Shown here: piece by piece, positions 1 to 3,324 of the stretch | How the letters are laid out: the number at the start of each line of letters is the position of its first letter | Numbering within the stretch: position 1 is the stretch's first letter | Assembly: GCA_003520545.1 (NCBI GenBank) | Contig: DOUP01000200.1 | Location: 433-6,721, forward strand | Length of the DNA stretch: 6,289 nucleotides | Reading direction: 5' to 3' | Source of the DNA: Maritimibacter sp. | Lineage (GTDB): Bacteria; Pseudomonadota; Alphaproteobacteria; Rhodobacterales; Rhodobacteraceae | The notes under the pieces: generated by a model | Told to the model about the DNA's origin: nothing | What the model saw: the letters and a program-made list of their open reading frames with translations, nothing else | The model's database searches: none | Translations under genes and position numbers: made by a program

Positions 1-207
1 TACTCGATCTCGATGTTGCCGCCGGTTTGGCAGACGGTCACGCTGTTTAATCCGGTGGTCTATCTGATCTCGGGCTTCCGCTGGGCGTTTTTCGACGTGG
101 CGGATGTGTCGCTGGTCTGGTCGGTTGTGGCAATTCTTGGCTTTATGGGGGCCTGTTTGGCGGCCATTGGCTGGATTTTCCGCACCGGATGGCGGTTGCG
201 CAGTTAA
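1..207 (+). CDS. ABC-2 type transporter permease, C-terminal end (partial)
   Basis: The reading frame is open from the first base and ends at TAA (205-207), leaving 68 residues. The 5' part, including the start codon, lies outside the window. The piece holds the motif LFNPVVYLISGFRW (about residues 16-29 of the fragment), a signature of the late part of ABC-2 permeases of the YadH/NodJ/DrrB type. One strongly hydrophobic segment follows (roughly VWSVVAILGFMGACLAAIGWIF), and the tail is short and basic, ending WRLRS. Such permeases form the inner-membrane channel of an export ABC transporter together with a separate ATPase, which is probably encoded upstream. Substrate cannot be told from this fragment. 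The family call is fairly safe. The substrate and gene name are unknown. Confidence 0.85.
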   Translation, partial: YSISMLPPVWQTVTLFNPVVYLISGFRWAFFDVADVSLVWSVVAILGFMGACLAAIGWIFRTGWRLRS

Positions 208-230
208 GGTGACGTAATGACAAAACGGTC

Positions 231-250
231 AGGGGGGAAGATTGCCCCCT
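231..250 (+). terminator. G-run/C-run hairpin after the permease gene, possible weak terminator
   Basis: AGGGGG (231-236) is the reverse complement of CCCCCT (245-250), giving a 6-bp GC-rich stem with an 8-base loop, 23 bases after the permease stop codon. It sits in the 86-base gap between the permease and the S49 peptidase genes, where a transcript end would be expected. No U-tract follows (next bases TTGGCACCC), so it is not a canonical intrinsic terminator. It could be an RNA-stabilising hairpin, or chance pairing of a G-run with a C-run. Confidence 0.35.
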
Positions 251-293
251 TGGCACCCTTGTTAGAAACCCCGGCGGAGACTACATCATCCCC

Positions 294-1091
294 ATGCAAA
301 ACTGGATCCCTTCTCTAAAACGCCCCCCCACCGTGGCGGTCATCCGATTGTCGGGTGTGATCGCAACTGGTGGCCGCGGGCAGTTAAACGACGCGGGCCT
401 TGCGTCCGCGATTGAACGCGCGTTTCGCAAAGGTAAACCCAAAGCGGTGGCCCTGGTGATCAATTCGCCGGGGGGAAGCCCGGTGCAATCCAGCCTGATT
501 GCCGCACGTATTCGCCGGTTGTCGGCGGAAAAAGACATCCCCGTCACGGCCTTTGTCGAAGATGTGGCCGCGTCAGGTGGCTATTGGCTGGCGACGGCGG
601 CGGATGAGATCATCGTCGATGAAAGTTCAGTCGTGGGGTCGATTGGCGTGAAGCAAACACCAACCTCTATCCTCGTTCTGATGGAAAAAATCGGTGTGGA
701 CCGGCGCGTTTACACAGCTGGGAAATCGAAATCTCAACTGGACCCGTTTCGTGCAGAAAACCCCGAGGACGTTGAGCGTTTGAAAGGCCTGCTGGACGAC
801 ATTCACACAAGTTTCAAAACCCATGTTGAGACGCGCCGCGCAGGCAAACTGCCGGAAGGTGAAGATCTGTTCACCGGCGAGATTTGGTTGGGGCGCAAAG
901 CCATCGAAAAAGGGCTGGTGGATAGCATTGGCCATCTGATCCCAACGATGAAGGACCGCTACGGCGACAAAGTGCGTTTTCGCGTGTTTGGACCCCGTCG
1001 CGGGTTGTTGTCCCGCTTTGGCGTGCGCCTCATGTCGGATGCCATTGAAAACCTAGAGGAGCGGGCCGAGTTTGCGCGCTTTGGGCTGTAA
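294..1091 (+). CDS. S49 family serine peptidase (SppA/SohB-type, single domain)
   Basis: A 265-residue protein of the signal-peptide-peptidase A superfamily, which cleaves peptides with a Ser-Lys dyad instead of a classical triad. The fold starts with PTVAVIRLSGVI (12-23). INSPGGS (56-62) gives the oxyanion-side loop, VAASGGYW (91-98) carries the probable nucleophile Ser94, and AGKSKSQLDPFR (142-153) carries the probable general base Lys146, five residues before Pro151. The Ser-to-Lys distance of 52 equals that in the Bacillus subtilis enzyme (Ser147/Lys199). At 265 residues it is a single-domain form, and it lacks the N-terminal membrane anchor seen in many SppA proteins, so it may be soluble. 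ATG 294 is chosen because it precedes the conserved core by the usual short lead. The best upstream purine stretch, GGCGGAGA (273-280), is rather far away. Residues 120-130 are atypical for the family (see findings). The substrate is unknown. Confidence 0.92.
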   Translation: MQNWIPSLKRPPTVAVIRLSGVIATGGRGQLNDAGLASAIERAFRKGKPKAVALVINSPGGSPVQSSLIAARIRRLSAEKDIPVTAFVEDVAASGGYWLATAADEIIVDESSVVGSIGVKQTPTSILVLMEKIGVDRRVYTAGKSKSQLDPFRAENPEDVERLKGLLDDIHTSFKTHVETRRAGKLPEGEDLFTGEIWLGRKAIEKGLVDSIGHLIPTMKDRYGDKVRFRVFGPRRGLLSRFGVRLMSDAIENLEERAEFARFGL

Positions 1092-1256
1092 ATGGTCATC
1101 AAAGTTGTTGTCCTGTTTCTGGTCGCGATGGGCGTGATGGCCATGTTTGGAAAGTTGCGCTATCCCGGCCAGTCGCGTATTGCCGCGATGAAATGTCCGC
1201 GTTGTGGGAAATTCCTGATCGGGAAATCCACATGTGAGTGTAAGGGAAAGGGCTAG
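1092..1256 (+). CDS. 54-residue membrane protein with C-terminal CxxC...CxC cysteine cluster
   Basis: The reading frame starts with an ATG directly after the TAA of the peptidase gene and ends at TAG (1254-1256), giving 54 residues. Residues 3-19 (IKVVVLFLVAMGVMAMF) form one hydrophobic membrane-type helix. A basic linker follows, then CPRCGK (35-40) and CEC (48-50). Four cysteines arranged CxxC-X9-CxC resemble a miniature zinc ribbon that probably sits in the cytosol, because the linker after the helix is rich in Lys and Arg. Support for it being a real gene: it exactly fills the space between two genes, with 0 bases before and 3 after, and it has coherent domain architecture. I recall similar short unnamed proteins in Rhodobacterales but cannot name a family. 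A Shine-Dalgarno site is not evident, so it probably depends on translational coupling to the peptidase gene. Function unknown. Confidence 0.8.
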   Translation: MVIKVVVLFLVAMGVMAMFGKLRYPGQSRIAAMKCPRCGKFLIGKSTCECKGKG

Positions 1257-1259
1257 TCC

Positions 1260-2225
1260 TTGGATCTGATTTTTGCGGCCCTTGGCCTGATTATACTGCT
1301 TTTGGCAGGCGACAGTCTGGTGCGCGGCGCGGTGAACCTGTCGTTGCGGCTTGGGGTTCCGGCGTTGATTGTCTCGTTGACGATTGTGGCCTTTGGCACC
1401 TCGGCCCCCGAGCTTTTGATCTCGGTCCGTGCAATCCTTGAGGGGGTGCCGGGGCTGGCGATGGGGAATGTGGTGGGATCCAACACCGCCAATATCCTGT
1501 TGGTTCTGGGCGTGCCTGCCTTGATGAAGGGTCTGTCGACCGGTGGCTGCGACACCCGCAAAAGCTATCTGCAAATGATGGGCGCGACGGTCCTGTTTAC
1601 CGTGCTCTGCATGGGCGGGGTGATCACTTGGGTGCAAGGTCTGGTGCTGCTGGCGGCGCTTGCCCTGATGCTGTCCTCTGCCTTCAAAGATGCGCTGTGT
1701 CACCGCCGCGATTGCCGGAATGCCGAAGCCGCCTGTGCGGATGACGAAGACGAGGTCGAAGGCGCGGATCCGGATATGCCATGGTGGAAAGTCATCATGT
1801 TCCTGATTTTGGGCCTGATCGGCCTGCCGCTCGGGGCCGACCTTTTGGTGGATGCCTCGACCAATATTGCCCGCCATTATGGCGTGTCGGAAACGGTGAT
1901 CGGCCTCACGCTGGTGGCGCTTGGTACCTCCTTGCCCGAACTTGCCACGACGGTGATGGCGGCGCTGCGCAATCAGGCGGAGGTGGCCTTGGGCAATGTC
2001 ATCGGGTCGAACATGTTCAACCTGCTTGCGATCATTGGCATCTCGTCGATGGTGGGGCCGATCCCTGTGGATCCGGGCATTCTGCAGTTTGATATCTGGG
2101 TGATGCTTGGCGCGTCAGCATTGCTTGCCCCCTTTGTGTTCTTGAAATGGCATATGGGCCGGATTTGGGGGGCCATCCTCAGCGCACTATATCTGATCTA
2201 TATCGCAGCTGTTTTGGTGAACTGA
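1260..2225 (+). CDS. Calcium/sodium antiporter, CaCA family (YrbG-like)
   Basis: A 321-residue inner-membrane protein with the two inverted alpha repeats that define the cation/Ca2+ exchanger family. Repeat 1 has GTSAPEL (46-52) and GNVVGSN (69-75). Repeat 2 has GTSLPEL (222-228) and GNVIGSN (245-251). Glu51 and Glu227 correspond to the central ion-binding glutamates. Hydrophobic segments suggest about ten membrane helices in two halves, joined by a soluble loop at about 142-174 that is rich in Cys and acidic residues. It is expected to exchange Na+ (or H+) for Ca2+, but ion preference cannot be read from the sequence. The start is TTG 1260: an in-frame TAG (1254-1256) excludes any earlier start, GGGAAAGGG (1244-1252) is a Shine-Dalgarno-like stretch 7 bases upstream, and M-D-L-I followed by a helix and LLLAGDSLVRGA matches the usual N-terminus. 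The gene lies in a tight run with the peptidase and SDR genes. Confidence 0.95.
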   Translation: MDLIFAALGLIILLLAGDSLVRGAVNLSLRLGVPALIVSLTIVAFGTSAPELLISVRAILEGVPGLAMGNVVGSNTANILLVLGVPALMKGLSTGGCDTRKSYLQMMGATVLFTVLCMGGVITWVQGLVLLAALALMLSSAFKDALCHRRDCRNAEAACADDEDEVEGADPDMPWWKVIMFLILGLIGLPLGADLLVDASTNIARHYGVSETVIGLTLVALGTSLPELATTVMAALRNQAEVALGNVIGSNMFNLLAIIGISSMVGPIPVDPGILQFDIWVMLGASALLAPFVFLKWHMGRIWGAILSALYLIYIAAVLVN

Positions 2226-2226
2226 G

Positions 2227-3009
2227 ATGGAAAAACGCGCTCTTGTCACGGGATCTGCTGCGCGGCTGGGCCGGGCGATGGCATTGGAGCTGGCCGGGCA
2301 GGGCTATGATGTTGCCGTGCATTACGCCGCTTCGGCAGACGGGGCCGAAGAAACGGCAGAGGCGATCCGCGGCTTGGGGCGTAAAGCCGTAACGCTTCGG
2401 GCAGATCTGTTGGATATGCATGCCGCTGAGGCGCTTGTGCCACAGGCGGCCCAAGCCCTTGGTGGGCCGCTCACCGTGCTGGTGAACAACGCCTCGGTCT
2501 TTGAATATGACAATATCCACACAGCGACCCAAGACGCGTGGGATCGGCATATGAATTCCAACCTGCGCGCGCCGTTTTTCATGATCCAATCCTTTGCGGC
2601 CCAAGCGCCCAAAGCGATGACGGACGACGCGGGCGAACCCAAAGCCCAAGCCCTTGTGGTGAATATGGTAGATCAAAGGGTTAAAAAGCTGACCCCGGAA
2701 TTTGCGACCTATACATGGGCCAAAATGGGCCTGTGGACGTTGACGCAAACCGCCGCCCAAGGGCTGGCCCCAGACGTGCGGGTGAACGCCATTGCACCGG
2801 GACCCACCATCATTGGTCACCGCCAATCCAAGGCGCATTTTGCAGGCCAGCGGGCGGGGACTGTTCTGGGCCGTGGTGCCAATGCCGAGGACGTGACCGC
2901 AGCGCTGTCTTACTTCTTGAATGCACCTTCTGTGACCGGTCAGGTGATTGCCGTGGATGGTGGCCAGCACCTTGGCTGGCAAACGCCGGACATTCGCGGG
3001 GTCGAGTGA
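2227..3009 (+). CDS. SDR family oxidoreductase, pteridine reductase / FolM-like
   Basis: A 260-residue classical short-chain dehydrogenase/reductase. The cofactor motif TGSAARLG (8-15) is of the TGxxxRLG kind seen in pteridine reductases. Asp60 follows the third strand, NNAS is at 87-90, and the catalytic pair is Tyr162/Lys166 (YTWAK). The usual catalytic Ser is replaced by Asp149 in NMVDQRV, 13 residues before Tyr162. Leishmania PTR1 has the same arrangement (Asp181/Tyr194, in NMVDAMT). Together with LGRAMALELAGQGYDVAVHY this points to NADPH-dependent reduction of a pterin or dihydrofolate-type substrate, as in PTR1 or E. coli FolM. HYAAS (32-36) lacks the Arg that PTR1 has in HYHRS, so the cofactor grip may differ. 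The start ATG lies one base after the antiporter stop (TGAGATG), suggesting translational coupling. No other folate gene is present in the window. The substrate is inferred. Confidence 0.88.
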   Translation: MEKRALVTGSAARLGRAMALELAGQGYDVAVHYAASADGAEETAEAIRGLGRKAVTLRADLLDMHAAEALVPQAAQALGGPLTVLVNNASVFEYDNIHTATQDAWDRHMNSNLRAPFFMIQSFAAQAPKAMTDDAGEPKAQALVVNMVDQRVKKLTPEFATYTWAKMGLWTLTQTAAQGLAPDVRVNAIAPGPTIIGHRQSKAHFAGQRAGTVLGRGANAEDVTAALSYFLNAPSVTGQVIAVDGGQHLGWQTPDIRGVE

Positions 3010-3076
3010 TCCACCTTAAAACGGCGGGGCTTCTTCGCGCTCTGCGGAAAGTTGTACACCTGTTCAATTCTTCCCC

Positions 3077-3096
3077 CGGGTAAACCGTAATTTTTT
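3077..3096 (+). terminator. Possible weak intrinsic terminator after the SDR gene
   Basis: CGG (3077-3079) can pair with CCG (3085-3087) around a five-base loop, followed after TAA by six T residues (3091-3096). The position, about 70-90 bases past the SDR stop, and the T-run fit a terminator. The stem is only 3 bp, which is poor. The T-run may instead be part of the AT-rich promoter region. Confidence 0.25.
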
Positions 3097-3117
3097 GCAA
3101 TGAAATCATTGGTTTAC
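3080..3117. repeat. Inverted repeat GTAAACC ... GGTTTAC
   Basis: GTAAACC (3080-3086) and GGTTTAC (3111-3117) are perfect 7-base inverted copies separated by 24 bases. The right arm runs into the -10-like hexamer TACAAT (3115-3120). The related GTTTA/TAAAC string returns in the dyad at 3130-3144, so the same half-site may be repeated. This could be an operator pair or chance in AT-rich DNA. Confidence 0.4.
3098..3111. repeat. Perfect dyad CAATGA-AA-TCATTG
   Basis: The arms CAATGA (3098-3103) and TCATTG (3106-3111) are exact reverse complements with a two-base centre. The site lies where the spacer of a promoter using TACAAT (3115-3120) would be, so a regulator binding here could block or help polymerase. 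I do not recognise the motif as belonging to a known regulator. Confidence 0.4.
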
Positions 3118-3120
3118 AAT
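3115..3120 (+). promoter_or_regulatory. Candidate -10 element (TACAAT) for the uvrC transcript
   Basis: TACAAT matches the sigma-70 -10 consensus TATAAT at five of six positions and sits in the most AT-rich part of the gap. No good -35 is found at 17 bases (TTTTTG at 3092-3097). TTGCAA (3095-3100) is closer to consensus, but only 14 bases away. A start of transcription near 3127 would give a leader of roughly 200 bases before uvrC. Support is from sequence pattern only. Confidence 0.35.
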
Positions 3121-3129
3121 TTGTTCATA

Positions 3130-3144
3130 TTTAAACTGTTTAAA
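3130..3144. repeat. Perfect 15-base palindrome TTTAAACTGTTTAAA
   Basis: The arms TTTAAAC (3130-3136) and GTTTAAA (3138-3144) are exact reverse complements around a single central T, which looks like a dimeric regulator site. It contains two TTAA tetramers, but five bases apart. The CtrA consensus TTAA-N7-TTAA requires seven, so a CtrA site is not supported. It lies just downstream of the candidate -10, where a repressor would act. Confidence 0.45.
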
Positions 3145-3162
3145 ATCAAGGCATTACCGCGG

Positions 3163-3179
3163 TGCCTAAAAATTAGGCA
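3163..3179. repeat. Perfect dyad TGCCTAA-AAA-TTAGGCA
   Basis: Seven-base arms (3163-3169 and 3173-3179) flank a three-base centre. The outer GG (3161-3162) and CC (3182-3183) could extend pairing with small bulges. There is no T-run on either strand after it, so it is not an intrinsic terminator. It could be an operator or a hairpin in the uvrC leader RNA. The cognate regulator is not recognised. Confidence 0.45.
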
Positions 3180-3214
3180 AACCAACGAAGCAGGCTGAAA
3201 ACAAGGGAATTTCC

Positions 3215-3289
3215 ATGGCTGAGCAGATAAATCCTCAGACTTATCCACAGTTTTTGTGGGCATGTTTTCTCTTGCCTCAAACCCGGTAA
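3215..3289 (+). CDS. Possible 24-codon small ORF in the uvrC leader (doubtful)
   Basis: An ATG at 3215 opens 24 codons ending at TAA (3287-3289). It is preceded by AAGGGAA (3203-3209), a fair Shine-Dalgarno site seven bases from the start, which is its main support. The peptide begins MAEQINPQTYPQFLW, has a short hydrophobic middle (FLWACFLL), and shows no run of a single amino acid as in attenuation leaders. The exact DnaA box lies inside it. It could be a leader peptide, or chance. Confidence 0.25.
   Translation: MAEQINPQTYPQFLWACFLLPQTR
3241..3249 (+). promoter_or_regulatory. Exact DnaA box TTATCCACA
   Basis: The nine bases match the high-affinity DnaA-binding consensus exactly, 76 bases before the uvrC start codon. 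A random match in this gap on either strand is expected about 0.002 times under even base use. CCACA (3245-3249) can also pair with TGTGG (3255-3259) as a five-base stem. DnaA could act here as a transcription factor, or the site could titrate DnaA. I found only this one exact box in the gap, so a replication origin is not established. Confidence 0.5.
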
Positions 3290-3313
3290 GATTGCAGCCA
3301 TGTTGAGAATCGC

Positions 3314-3318
3314 AAGGA
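3314..3318 (+). promoter_or_regulatory. Ribosome binding site of uvrC
   Basis: AAGGA lies six bases before ATG 3325 and decides the uvrC start. The next Met codons (in YRMLDEK) are inside the GIY-YIG domain, so a later start is not possible. Confidence 0.8.
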
Positions 3319-3324
3319 TATTCA

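Larger units (their letters stand above)
3010..3324. other. Non-coding, AT-rich structured region before uvrC
   Basis: A 315-base stretch without a convincing gene, separating the SDR gene from uvrC. The part 3087-3150 is about 78 % A+T by hand count, in sharp contrast to the G+C-rich genes. It contains at least three short perfect dyads (3098-3111, 3130-3144, 3163-3179), a wider inverted repeat (3080-3086 with 3111-3117), a T6 run (3091-3096), a -10-like TACAAT (3115-3120) and an exact DnaA box (3241-3249). A GAATC site (3307-3311), of the GANTC type methylated by CcrM in alphaproteobacteria, lies just before the uvrC ribosome binding site. It most likely holds the end of the upstream transcript and the promoter and leader of uvrC-pgsA-moaDE. 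No alphaproteobacterial LexA box (GTTC-N7-GTTC) was found. Confidence 0.7.

Noticed and set aside
1053..1877. 274-residue open frame on the - strand over the antiporter gene
   Set aside because: Its low-complexity His/Gln/Arg-rich composition is a shadow of the antiporter frame, which has full family motifs.
2179..2982. 267-residue open frame on the - strand over the SDR gene
   Set aside because: It is antisense to a complete SDR with all catalytic residues and has no recognisable motif of its own.
3062..3141. Alphaproteobacterial LexA (SOS) box upstream of uvrC
   Set aside because: GTTC occurs at 3062-3065 and 3123-3126, but neither has a second GTTC after seven bases.
3130..3144. CtrA binding site (TTAA-N7-TTAA)
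   Set aside because: The two TTAA tetramers are five bases apart, not seven, and they arise from the palindrome itself.
3163..3179. Intrinsic terminator at the TGCCTAA/TTAGGCA dyad
   Set aside because: No T-run follows on either strand and the stem is AT-rich. An operator or leader hairpin is more plausible.
3087..3249. Chromosomal replication origin
   Set aside because: AT-rich DNA and one exact DnaA box are suggestive, but only one exact box is present and no origin-linked gene (dnaA, hemE, parAB, gidA) is in the window. Kept as a finding about DnaA binding only.
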